From Thermoflavimicrobium daqui (lineage in GTDB: Bacteria > Bacillota > Bacilli > Thermoactinomycetales > Thermoactinomycetaceae), in assembly GCF_003313465.1 (NCBI RefSeq), contig NZ_KZ845681.1, forward strand, positions 1 to 45,118: a DNA stretch of 45,118 nucleotides, written 5' to 3'. A program made the position numbers and the translations under genes. Below, piece after piece: positions 8,478-16,003 of this stretch. The notes under the pieces were generated by a model, which did no database searches, had not been told where the DNA came from, and worked only from the letters and a program-made list of their open reading frames with translations. The first letter of the stretch is position 1. Each line of letters starts with the position of its first letter.

Positions 8478-8507
8478 ATGTTATCACTTCAGTCTCCTTC
8501 ATGTAAA
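8478..8507 (-). promoter_or_regulatory. Candidate promoter for glnS
   Basis: On the minus strand TTTACA (8507-8502) and TAACAT (8483-8478) are separated by 18 bases. They lie about 50-60 bases upstream of the visible T-box stem I. The hexamers are only fair matches. Confidence 0.4.
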
Positions 8508-8713
8508 TATGATTCATTATATCGATGTTTTTTTACTATCATGGGTATCTTAGGTTTTATTTATTCCAATTTTATTGTTCCTAATGTATTAGGGTTCCTT
8601 CTTTTCTCATTATTCACAAGTAGGGCTAGAAGAAAATCCCATTCATAGACATATTTCATTGGACAACCTGAATAAACTGTCAGCAAAGGATGTAATAGGA
8701 AGAGGGGATTGGG

Positions 8714-9523
8714 GTGTCACCACCACGTAGGATGAAGTGGATTGCTATTTTTTTGATCGGGTGCTTAGTACTTGTTGGAACCAAAATGGTTTGGGCCAAT
8801 GAAAAATGGTCAGATCAGCAAGAAGAATGGTCTAAAACAGCGCTTAAAATTACAAATTCGATCAACAAAAAACAGTTTTTAGTAGCGAAAGAGGAACTTA
8901 CCAAGTTGTCTACCCAATTTGCTGAGGCGAATTTTGCACATAAAAACTTAAGTGTAGCAGGAATTCGTGCTCTATCTGATACGATTTTAGAGTTAGAGCA
9001 AGAGTTAAACCGTTTAATGCCAAATGAACAAAAAATGAAAATAGCAGCATTAAGATTATCCATCGCTTTTGATACGCTTTCTCATCCTTATCAACCATTA
9101 TGGAAGCAATATTATGATCCTTTAAAAGAAAGACTCCTTGAAGTAAAGCAAGCCGTACATAAAAATAAGACGGCTGAATTAAAGGAGGCGATCTATCAGT
9201 TCACCCGTGAATATAAATTAATTCATCCTGCCTTAATTATTAGTAAAAGCAAGCCAACGATTCAGAAGTTAGATTCATTGATTATGGCTTTACAGCGAGT
9301 AGATCAGCCAGAGATGATCCAGTCGAGCATAAAAGAGCTTGAAAATATATTATACCCACTCTTTTTTGGCTCGGAAAAAGATGTGATGGCCGCTATCGCA
9401 CCTTTTGGAACATTACCTTTTTATTGGGTTTTACTATGGGTAAGTGGTTTTATCATCTTGATTTTGGCCTATGTTGGATGGAGAAAATATCAAGGAGAAG
9501 AACAAATTGCTCACCGTGCCTAA
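8714..9523 (+). CDS. ypjB: Sporulation-associated membrane protein YpjB
   Basis: A 269-residue protein matching the Spore_YpjB family in layout: an N-terminal signal or anchor segment (about residues 9-27), a long helical extracytoplasmic region with heptad-like Leu/Glu patterns, and a C-terminal membrane segment (about 235-255) followed by a short basic tail. In Bacillus it lies after ypjA and is linked to sporulation. Here glnS and a lipoprotein gene separate the two. GTG 8714 has GAGGGG upstream; ATG 8732 is an alternative. Confidence 0.8.
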   Translation: MSPPRRMKWIAIFLIGCLVLVGTKMVWANEKWSDQQEEWSKTALKITNSINKKQFLVAKEELTKLSTQFAEANFAHKNLSVAGIRALSDTILELEQELNRLMPNEQKMKIAALRLSIAFDTLSHPYQPLWKQYYDPLKERLLEVKQAVHKNKTAELKEAIYQFTREYKLIHPALIISKSKPTIQKLDSLIMALQRVDQPEMIQSSIKELENILYPLFFGSEKDVMAAIAPFGTLPFYWVLLWVSGFIILILAYVGWRKYQGEEQIAHRA

Positions 9524-9526
9524 GAA

Positions 9527-9570
9527 AAAGCCGACTCTTCTACTGAAATAAGAGAGAGTCGGTTTTTTTT
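9527..9570. terminator. Terminator between ypjB and the small secreted protein gene
   Basis: CCGACTCT (9531-9538) pairs with AGAGTCGG (9555-9562) and is followed by eight T (9563-9570). A-rich bases before the first arm make it usable on the minus strand too. Confidence 0.85.
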
Positions 9571-9627
9571 TGGAGCAGATCTGATCGTATGGTCCCTTAG
9601 AAAATAGTGCATCTTGTTATGAGTCGA

Positions 9628-9960
9628 CTATTTGCTTTTTTTCGGTAAGGAAGGATCAACACAACCATTACTACCGATACTGGCATGATCAGGTAGCTTT
9701 TTTACTTTTTCCATATTGAGATTTTTGATATCACCGCACTTCGAATTTCTATTTGAATAAATTCCTTTTTTCTTAGCCATGTTTATTTGCTCTTTTATTC
9801 TTTCTTGCTCTTCTTGAGGAAGGTCACTTACTTTAGCTATGGGAAGATTTGTGACTTGCTCCTTTTTTGATTGAGTTGTCTGAGAAAAAGCAAAAGGTAT
9901 GGATACTCCTAAAGCTATAATAGTAAGCCCAATTGCCAAGGACATTTTAAATTTACTCAT
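9628..9960 (-). CDS. Secreted small protein resembling the neighbouring protease's pro-region
   Basis: A 110-residue protein with a signal peptide ending near residue 26 (FAFSQ). The rest parallels the pro-region of the protease encoded at 10153-11253: both have LP-EQ-E-IK, then a KKGIYS or EKGIYS segment, then MEKVKKLPDHASIGS. It stops where the protease's catalytic domain would follow. Two cysteines absent from the protease pro-region, Cys75 and Cys100, could form a disulfide. It could be a stand-alone inhibitor or folding helper of the protease, or a truncated duplicate; the intact frame, signal peptide and own terminator argue for a working gene. Confidence 0.65.
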   Translation of the reverse strand: MSKFKMSLAIGLTIIALGVSIPFAFSQTTQSKKEQVTNLPIAKVSDLPQEEQERIKEQINMAKKKGIYSNRNSKCGDIKNLNMEKVKKLPDHASIGSNGCVDPSLPKKSK

Positions 9961-10108
9961 ATCGTATTCCTCGCGATCTTTGGCGATATATAAATATTTT
10001 ATCGTTTATATACAAGATAAGACACTATATTTTATGCAAAATATAATAATAGATTTCCTCTTTGTATAATGATTGATCTCATGTTTCTCTTATGAATCTA
10101 ATAAAAAA

Positions 10109-10140
10109 ACCGGCTCTTTCTGTGAATATAAAGAGCCGGT
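10109..10140 (-). terminator. Terminator of the protease gene
   Basis: ACCGGCTCTTT (10109-10119) pairs perfectly with AAAGAGCCGGT (10130-10140). On the minus strand it is followed by a run of seven T. It separates the protease gene from the downstream pro-region-like gene. Confidence 0.85.
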
Positions 10141-10152
10141 ACTTTTTGTTTT

Positions 10153-11253
10153 CTATCGAGACATCCAGTATACTATTCGATCATATGTAGAGCCAGTAAA
10201 GCGAGGCCCATAGTTGGCACTATCTGCATTGGAGCCGCAGCTATTTAATGAAATGACCGCAGTCCAGCCAACTTTTGTATTCCAAATAGGTCCTCCACTC
10301 ATTCCACCTAACACATAACCATTATGTTGAATGGCATTAGGCCAGTTGGTTAAAGAAGTGATCTTACCTAAACTTTTATATTGATAATTACCATCATAAC
10401 TACCTTCAGCAGGATATCCATGAGCAAGGACTTGTTCCCCCACTGCATGGTTAGTCGAGCGAATATCAAACCATGAATTAGAAACAACATCCGTTCTCAC
10501 AGCAGCAAAGTCATGTTTAGCATCTTTAATATACATAGTATCTCGACTTGGCGTTGTTGTGTTGACCCATCCTGCATTTACCCAAAAAGCAGAAGTGGCA
10601 CCTGAATCATATGGGAAATGATATCCATTTTGACCGCGGAAATAATAGATTGCATTCGCAGGCGTATTGGAGAGTGTATCATAAACACAATGGCCAGCAG
10701 TGATCATGGTGTTGTTATCGACGTAAAACCCAGTACACAAATAATCACCATCAGGAAACTCTACCACTAAACTGGCGATAGCATTATTTGGCGCAGAGGT
10801 GGTATTGGTTACTTGTTGTAGGTTGTTGGCTGTTTTGATTCCAATATTGGAGAATGAAGCCGTTTTTGTGTTCTGATCTGCTATATTTTTTGGATTTTCA
10901 GTTGTTTTTGCATTTCCTAAGGAAACGTCAATGCTACCATCACTTCCGATACTAGCATGATCAGGTAATTTCTTTACTTTTTCCATATCAAGATGATGAA
11001 TACTACCACCTTTAGATTTTTTGGATAGATTATTATGTGAGTAGATTCCTTTTTCCTTGGCTAATTCCTTCATTTTTTTAATTTTTTCTTGTTGTTCTTT
11101 AGGAAGCTCACTTACTTTCTTCTTTTGCATTTTCGCAACTTGCAATTTTTCTGACTTCGGTTGCGAAGTTTGAGCAGAAACAGATGGAAGTGTCATTCCT
11201 GTAATTGCCACAGAAAGTCCGATGGAAAGAATGATCTTAGAAAATTTCCCCAT
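10153..11253 (-). CDS. Secreted V8-like (trypsin-fold) serine protease precursor
   Basis: A 366-residue preproprotein with a signal peptide ending near SVSA-Q (residues 24-28), a Lys-rich pro-region (about 29-155) and a catalytic domain from about residue 157. The triad is His188 in TAGHC, Asp248 in KHDFA and Ser319 in GGMSGGPIW. This pattern matches the glutamyl endopeptidase/V8 subgroup of the S1 fold; cleavage specificity cannot be read from the sequence. It would be secreted and activated by loss of the pro-region. The start has GAGGTG 9 bases upstream. A downstream small gene copies the pro-region. Confidence 0.9.
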   Translation of the reverse strand: MGKFSKIILSIGLSVAITGMTLPSVSAQTSQPKSEKLQVAKMQKKKVSELPKEQQEKIKKMKELAKEKGIYSHNNLSKKSKGGSIHHLDMEKVKKLPDHASIGSDGSIDVSLGNAKTTENPKNIADQNTKTASFSNIGIKTANNLQQVTNTTSAPNNAIASLVVEFPDGDYLCTGFYVDNNTMITAGHCVYDTLSNTPANAIYYFRGQNGYHFPYDSGATSAFWVNAGWVNTTTPSRDTMYIKDAKHDFAAVRTDVVSNSWFDIRSTNHAVGEQVLAHGYPAEGSYDGNYQYKSLGKITSLTNWPNAIQHNGYVLGGMSGGPIWNTKVGWTAVISLNSCGSNADSANYGPRFTGSTYDRIVYWMSR

Positions 11254-11291
11254 ATACTAAAACACCTCATAATAATATTATTTTTTTAAGA

Positions 11292-11306
11292 ATACTATAT
11301 TAGTAT
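11292..11306. promoter_or_regulatory. Perfect 15-bp palindrome upstream of the protease gene
   Basis: ATACTA and TAGTAT flank TAT in a perfect inverted repeat about 40 bases upstream of the protease start, in a very AT-rich stretch. It could be an operator for a dimeric repressor or overlap the promoter, since TATACT-like boxes are nearby. The function is inferred only from symmetry and position. Confidence 0.35.
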
Positions 11307-11666
11307 ACAATAGTAGACGTAATTTTTATATATTTTAAATAGAAAATAGCATTTATCTTGGGAAAAATGTATAGCTATGTAATCTGGGATGTTTCAGCTC
11401 GTTCGATAGAGAATGAAGTATGCCGCGATATAAAAGCATTATTAATGAATCATCATCTGCTAGAGTGAAGACGTATTATAGTATAAAAATTGATTTGAGT
11501 TTAGAGAAGAAGACAAAGCCATTTTAAATTCTATTTTGGCTTTATATTAAGATTATTTATTGAATAGGGGAATTTTTTTATGATAAATTAGTAATGGCAA
11601 TATTATAAAAATATAGTTTACTCTACTCTCTAACAAAGTGAAAAGGTGATTTGAGGTATAATTAAG
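11307..11666. other. AT-rich stretch with no recognised gene
   Basis: About 360 bases upstream of both the protease gene and a short ORF. It must hold the protease promoter on the minus strand. I see no RNA gene, riboswitch or conserved coding frame. Confidence 0.5.
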
Positions 11667-11810
11667 ATGTCAAATGAAAAATTTTATAAAATATTGGGCA
11701 TTTATTCTAATTCCTCTGAAGAAAAAATTGAAAAAAATAAACGAACAATTACTGAAATCAAGATTGAAAAACCCTTTTCAATTGGGTTTCCCTTAATTTT
11801 ATCTAAATGA
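11667..11810 (+). pseudogene. Short ORF resembling the start of a J domain
   Basis: A 47-codon ORF with GAGG upstream begins MSNEKFYKILGIYSNSSEEK. This resembles helix I-II of DnaJ J domains (FYKILG, then S-SEE-I--). It ends before the HPD motif needed to stimulate DnaK, and its tail reads through a hairpin-like AAACCC/GGGTTT stretch. It is most likely a gene remnant, although a translated micro-protein cannot be excluded. Confidence 0.35.
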
Positions 11811-11821
11811 TCAATATTAAT

Positions 11822-11863
11822 AAAAATGACTGGAGGTTCTTACAGGAGTCTCCAGTCATTTTT
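11822..11863. terminator. Bidirectional terminator between the J-domain-like ORF and ypjC
   Basis: AAAAATGACTGGAG (11822-11835) pairs with CTCCAGTCATTTTT (11850-11863), a perfect 14-base match with T-runs on both strands. Confidence 0.85.
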
Positions 11864-11901
11864 ATATTACAGTTCAATTTAGAATAAGGCTTTTTCATAT
11901 A

Positions 11902-12774
11902 TCAGTTTTTAATAATCTTCTCTGAACCAATTTTTTCAAACGTAAATCCTTCACCATGAACATCCCTAGCATCATGTACCACGATAAAGGCATCAGGATC
12001 AAGATCATGTACAATTTGTTTTAGTTTTGGCAATTCATTAGGAGCTACTACGACATAAAGAACATCTTTTTCTGAACCGGTAAAAGCACCTTGTCCTTTT
12101 AAAATAGTGACACCTCGTTCCATTTTTTCGGTAATTTGGTCTGCTACGGATTGAGCATGGTTGGAGATAATCGTGGTTGCCTTCGATGCATTTAAACCTT
12201 CCACGACAAAATCGACGACTCGTGCCCCTACGAAGACTGAGACTAAAGTATACATCGCCATATTTAGATTAATAACAAAAATAGAGCTACAGATGACAGC
12301 AAAATCAAATAAGAACATCGTTCTTCCGATACTCCAACCAAAGTATTTATTGACAAGGCGTGCGATAATATCGACACCACCTGTAGTTCCACCAACCCGA
12401 AAGATGAGTCCTAACCCGATACCAACGAGAACTCCTGTGTAAAGGGCGTTGAGAAGAGTATCTGTTACCGGCTTTCCTAGATTTTGGGTTAATCCCAAAA
12501 AGACCGAGACCGCAGTTGTTCCAATAATAGTGTAAATCAGTGTTTGTTTGCCAAAGACTTTATAACCGACAAAGAAAAGTGGCAGATTAAGTAGGAAAAC
12601 GAGGATGCCTGTGTCCCAACCTAGTTTGTAATGCAATAGCATGGCAATCCCAGTAAAGCCCCCTTCGGCTAATTTACTAGGAATAGCAAAGTAGTTAATT
12701 CCGATAGAAAAAATGAATGCACCAATAAGAATTATGATAATATTTTTGATGTGAAGATAAAGCTTGTTTTTCAT
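11902..12774 (-). CDS. ypjC: YitT family membrane protein (YpjC-like)
   Basis: A 290-residue protein with five to six membrane segments over about residues 9-185 and the glycine-rich GGTTGGVDIIARL motif of the YitT_membrane family. A cytoplasmic DUF2179 domain follows (about 200-285) with VTILKGQGAFTGSEKDVLYVV. Transport function is suspected for the family but the substrate is not known. Its place between ypjB and ypjD matches ypjC of B. subtilis. It is divergent from ypjD here. Confidence 0.85.
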   Translation of the reverse strand: MKNKLYLHIKNIIIILIGAFIFSIGINYFAIPSKLAEGGFTGIAMLLHYKLGWDTGILVFLLNLPLFFVGYKVFGKQTLIYTIIGTTAVSVFLGLTQNLGKPVTDTLLNALYTGVLVGIGLGLIFRVGGTTGGVDIIARLVNKYFGWSIGRTMFLFDFAVICSSIFVINLNMAMYTLVSVFVGARVVDFVVEGLNASKATTIISNHAQSVADQITEKMERGVTILKGQGAFTGSEKDVLYVVVAPNELPKLKQIVHDLDPDAFIVVHDARDVHGEGFTFEKIGSEKIIKN

Positions 12775-12853
12775 ATAACTTCTCCTCTTAATGAATCTAG
12801 TAGTCCGGAATCATTATACATTTCTGGATAGGAACCTTTCAATGTATGTTTGT

Positions 12854-12882
12854 TTGAGATCTTGTAGTAGATCAGTTAACAT
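12854..12882 (+). promoter_or_regulatory. Candidate promoter for ypjD
   Basis: TTGAGA (12854-12859) and TAACAT (12877-12882) have 17-base spacing and lie about 28 bases before the ypjD start. Confidence 0.5.
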
Positions 12883-12909
12883 GAGAATGGACAAGGGGGT
12901 CGGAAGTTT

Positions 12910-13239
12910 ATGTCTGATAAGACATTTAAAGAGATTCAGCAAGAAGTTGATCAGTACATAGGACAATTTAAAGAAGGGTATTTTCATCCTCTCTCCATGT
13001 TGGCACGACTAACTGAAGAAGTGGGAGAACTAGCTCGAGAAGTAAATCATCGCTATGGTGAAAAACCCAAGAAACCAAATGAAGAGGAGAATTCGATTCA
13101 AAATGAGTTAGGTGATATCATCTTTATTGTCACCTGTTTCGCTAACTCTTTAAACATTGATTTGGAACAAGCTTTTAATGAAGTGATGGATAAATATAAT
13201 TCTCGAGATAAAAATCGCTGGACTCGTAAAGAAAAATAG
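12910..13239 (+). CDS. ypjD: MazG-type nucleotide pyrophosphohydrolase YpjD
   Basis: A 109-residue all-alpha NTP pyrophosphohydrolase of the MazG superfamily. It splits nucleoside triphosphates to the monophosphate and pyrophosphate, probably for house-cleaning. Metal-binding acids are visible in EEVGELAREV (36-45) and NELGDI (65-70: Glu66 and Asp69). The order ypjC-ypjD-dapB is as in B. subtilis. The start is ATG 12910 after GGGGGTCGG. Confidence 0.88.
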   Translation: MSDKTFKEIQQEVDQYIGQFKEGYFHPLSMLARLTEEVGELAREVNHRYGEKPKKPNEEENSIQNELGDIIFIVTCFANSLNIDLEQAFNEVMDKYNSRDKNRWTRKEK

Positions 13240-13470
13240 GAAAAAGCGATCCATTCTTTTTTATTTTGTATGGGTAAACAGGGCTATTTATAAAGCAGAG
13301 AGTCATTTTTCGGCTAAGAGACCTCCCGTTCCATCTCCATGAAAAAGAGTTGGAATCCGATAGACATTAGGTACGTGACGAGAAAGTGACCTCTGTTTAC
13401 TCTCTTTATTTACTCAATCAACACGTGAGTATGAAATAGAAAATTCGACAGATAAAGGAGAATAATCATC

Positions 13471-14271
13471 ATGAGTATACGCGTAATTGTAGCAGGAGCT
13501 AATGGAAGAATGGGACTAGAAGTTGTAAAATTGATACAACAGACTAATCATTTTACCCTAGCATGTGGTGTCTCACGCTCACAAGCTGGAAAAGATGTAG
13601 GAGAAGTGGTGGGAGTGGGTAAGATGAATGCGCCATTTGTTCGTAGCGTTGAAGAAGCATTAACTCAATTCCCCGCTGATGTGATGGTGGATTTTACAAC
13701 TCCACATGTGGTTCAAAAACATATGGAACTCGCGATCGAAGCAGGAGTGCGTCCAGTTGTCGGTACTTCTGGACTCGGTGAGCAGGAGATACAAGAGCTA
13801 AAGCAAACTTGTAAAGATAGAAGGATGGGTGCTATTATTGCCCCTAATTTTGCGATTGGAGCTGTTTTAATGATGGTATTCGCAGCACAAGCCGCAAAAT
13901 ATATGCCCCATGTAGAAGTGATCGAAATGCATCATGACCAAAAATTAGATGCTCCATCAGGTACTTCAGTCAAAACAGCCGAGCTGATTGCTGCGAATCG
14001 TCAGGAAATCAAACAGGGACATCCTGAAGAAAAAGAAATGATTACGGGCGCTCGTGGTGCCGACTATCAAGGTTTCCGGATTCACAGTGTACGTTTACCT
14101 GGTTTAGTAGCCCATCAAGAAGTGTTATTTGGTGGTGCAGGACAGCTACTCACGATACGCCATGATTCACTCAATCGTGAATCCTTTATGCCAGGAGTGA
14201 AGTTAGCAGTGGAAAAAGTGATGGAACTTGATCATTTGGTTTACGGCTTAGAAAATATCCTCGATTTATAA
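13471..14271 (+). CDS. dapB: 4-hydroxy-tetrahydrodipicolinate reductase
   Basis: A 266-residue NAD(P)H-dependent reductase of lysine, diaminopimelate and dipicolinate biosynthesis. The Rossmann motif is GANGRMG (9-15), and the substrate and catalytic segment is EMHHDQKLDAPSGTS with the catalytic His pair and Lys. The length is normal. ATG 13471 follows AAAGGAG. It begins the run of genes dapB-PLP enzyme-bshB1-bshA. The 230 bases upstream carry no recognisable lysine riboswitch. Confidence 0.97.
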   Translation: MSIRVIVAGANGRMGLEVVKLIQQTNHFTLACGVSRSQAGKDVGEVVGVGKMNAPFVRSVEEALTQFPADVMVDFTTPHVVQKHMELAIEAGVRPVVGTSGLGEQEIQELKQTCKDRRMGAIIAPNFAIGAVLMMVFAAQAAKYMPHVEVIEMHHDQKLDAPSGTSVKTAELIAANRQEIKQGHPEEKEMITGARGADYQGFRIHSVRLPGLVAHQEVLFGGAGQLLTIRHDSLNRESFMPGVKLAVEKVMELDHLVYGLENILDL

Positions 14272-14285
14272 AGAAGGAGGATGGA

Positions 14286-15287
14286 ATGATGGCAAAATTG
14301 ACTCGCCATCCCTTGTTATGGGGAGAGACACCCCTCATGCCACTACCTCGTTTGGCGAAAAAATTAGGAGTAGCAAGTGTTTGGATGAAGAGAGATGATT
14401 TGACAGGAATTGCTTTTGGTGGAAATAAAGTGAGAAAGCTCGAATATTTGCTGGGACATGCCTTACAAGAGGATTGTGATTTAATTATTACGGGTGGGAG
14501 TCCTGGTTCGAATCATTGTCGTTTAACCGTTGCCGTGGCTAATCATATTGGACTTGATACCTGGCTATGTTTTAGTGGAAATAAGTTGGGGGAAGTACAA
14601 GGAAATCTTTTTCTGGATCAATTGTTAGGAGCAAAGGTATTTTTAACAGGCTGTTATGGATCGGAAGCCCTCTTAACAGTGATGGAAGAAAAGGCCGAAG
14701 AAGCTAGAAAGCTAGGAAGAAAGCCTTATGTAATCCCTGTTGGTGGATCAACCAATGTAGGCGACTATGGTTATTTTCATGCTTGGCATGAGTATATAGC
14801 ACAATTGGATCAATTAGAAACAGTACCCAATTTTGATGAAATTTATGTAACAGTAGGTACAGGTGGAACGATGGCAGGACTGCTTGCTGGACAAGCTTCC
14901 ACTCCTAACTCATCCCGAATTGTAGGGGTTAGTGTCTGGCAGGATCAGAAACAAGCCACACAGGATATTTTACATCTTACAAATGATCTCCTTCGTGAAA
15001 TAGATAAGCCAATCAGTGTGACTATTGAGGATATCCATGTATTCGATCAATATATTGGTCAAAAGTATGGAGTTCCGTCAGCAGAGGGAAATAGGGCGAT
15101 TCGAATGCTCGCAGAACTAGAAGGGCTTTTTGTGGATCCTATTTATACAGGAAAAGCATTAGCAGGGATGATTGATCAGCTAAGCCAAACGAATTCAGCT
15201 CATAAACATGTTTTATTCTGGCATACAGGAGGTACACCTGCTTTATTTACTCATGTTTCTTCGTTATTAGAGAAGGGAGAAAGATAA
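14286..15287 (+). CDS. PLP-dependent D-cysteine desulfhydrase / ACC deaminase family protein
   Basis: A 333-residue fold-type II PLP enzyme. Lys48 in FGGNKVRKLE should hold PLP, GTGGTMAGLL is the phosphate-binding loop, and Ser75-Asn-His in GSPGSNHCRL matches the QSNH nucleophile region of D-cysteine desulfhydrase and ACC deaminase, with Gln replaced by Gly. Possible reactions are D-cysteine to pyruvate, H2S and ammonia, or a related beta-elimination. It occupies the mgsA position of B. subtilis, directly before the bacillithiol genes and therefore in a cysteine-related context. AAGGAGG precedes two adjacent ATGs (14286 and 14289). The substrate cannot be fixed from sequence. Confidence 0.85.
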   Translation: MMAKLTRHPLLWGETPLMPLPRLAKKLGVASVWMKRDDLTGIAFGGNKVRKLEYLLGHALQEDCDLIITGGSPGSNHCRLTVAVANHIGLDTWLCFSGNKLGEVQGNLFLDQLLGAKVFLTGCYGSEALLTVMEEKAEEARKLGRKPYVIPVGGSTNVGDYGYFHAWHEYIAQLDQLETVPNFDEIYVTVGTGGTMAGLLAGQASTPNSSRIVGVSVWQDQKQATQDILHLTNDLLREIDKPISVTIEDIHVFDQYIGQKYGVPSAEGNRAIRMLAELEGLFVDPIYTGKALAGMIDQLSQTNSAHKHVLFWHTGGTPALFTHVSSLLEKGER

Positions 15288-15289
15288 CT

Positions 15290-16003
15290 ATGATTCAAGA
15301 GCATGGACAAGTGGACATCCTTGCTTTTGCAGCACATCCTGATGATGCAGAGTTAGGAATTGGTGGTACATTAGCGGTTCATGCTGCAAAAGGGTTTAAA
15401 GTCGGCATTTGTCATCTGACTGATGCGGAGCTATCTTCGAATGGTACGGTGGAACAAAGACAAATCGAAGCAAGGAAAGCGGCTGAGGTTCTAGGTGTTT
15501 CCGTAGTGATTGGTCTTGAATTTCCGGATCGAGGTTTAAATCGTTCCCCTGAACAAATTCTATGTATGACTCAAGTCATCAGACAATGTAAACCCAAAGT
15601 CGTTTTAGCTCCTTACTTTGAGGATCGACATCCAGATCATGTAGCATGTAGCCTGATGGTTAAGGAAGCGGTCTTTGATGCTGCAATTCGCAAAAAGCAA
15701 ACACCCGACAATGCTCCTCCCCACCGTGTGTCTGGATTATATTATTACTTTATTAATGATATTCAAAAGCCCGATCTGATTGTGGATATCAGTGAAGTTT
15801 ATGAGAAAAAGCTGGCAGCAATCCGAGCATATGCTAGTCAATTCGATCGACAAGCTGGTGAAGTGGATACGCCTTTAAATCAACCTTCTTATATTCCGAT
15901 GGTGGAAGGCAGAGACTCGATCTGGGGACATCAGATTGGTGTACGGTATGGAGAAGGTTTAATCAGTCCAAATCCCATTGCGACTGAAATATTAATCCGA
16001 TGA
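15290..16003 (+). CDS. bshB1: Bacillithiol biosynthesis deacetylase (GlcNAc-malate deacetylase)
   Basis: A 237-residue zinc hydrolase of the PIG-L/LmbE family that removes the acetyl group from GlcNAc-malate in bacillithiol synthesis. The zinc motif AHPDD (15-19) and a second HPDH motif (around 115) are intact. It starts two bases after the PLP enzyme stop and overlaps bshA by ATGA, so it is translationally coupled to the next step-sharing gene. The C-terminal GEGLISPNPI is typical of BshB1. Confidence 0.95.
   Translation: MIQEHGQVDILAFAAHPDDAELGIGGTLAVHAAKGFKVGICHLTDAELSSNGTVEQRQIEARKAAEVLGVSVVIGLEFPDRGLNRSPEQILCMTQVIRQCKPKVVLAPYFEDRHPDHVACSLMVKEAVFDAAIRKKQTPDNAPPHRVSGLYYYFINDIQKPDLIVDISEVYEKKLAAIRAYASQFDRQAGEVDTPLNQPSYIPMVEGRDSIWGHQIGVRYGEGLISPNPIATEILIR

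Noticed and set aside
13240-13470. Lysine riboswitch before dapB
   Set aside because: None of the conserved L-box segments I know is present, and no clear terminator or alternative fold was found.
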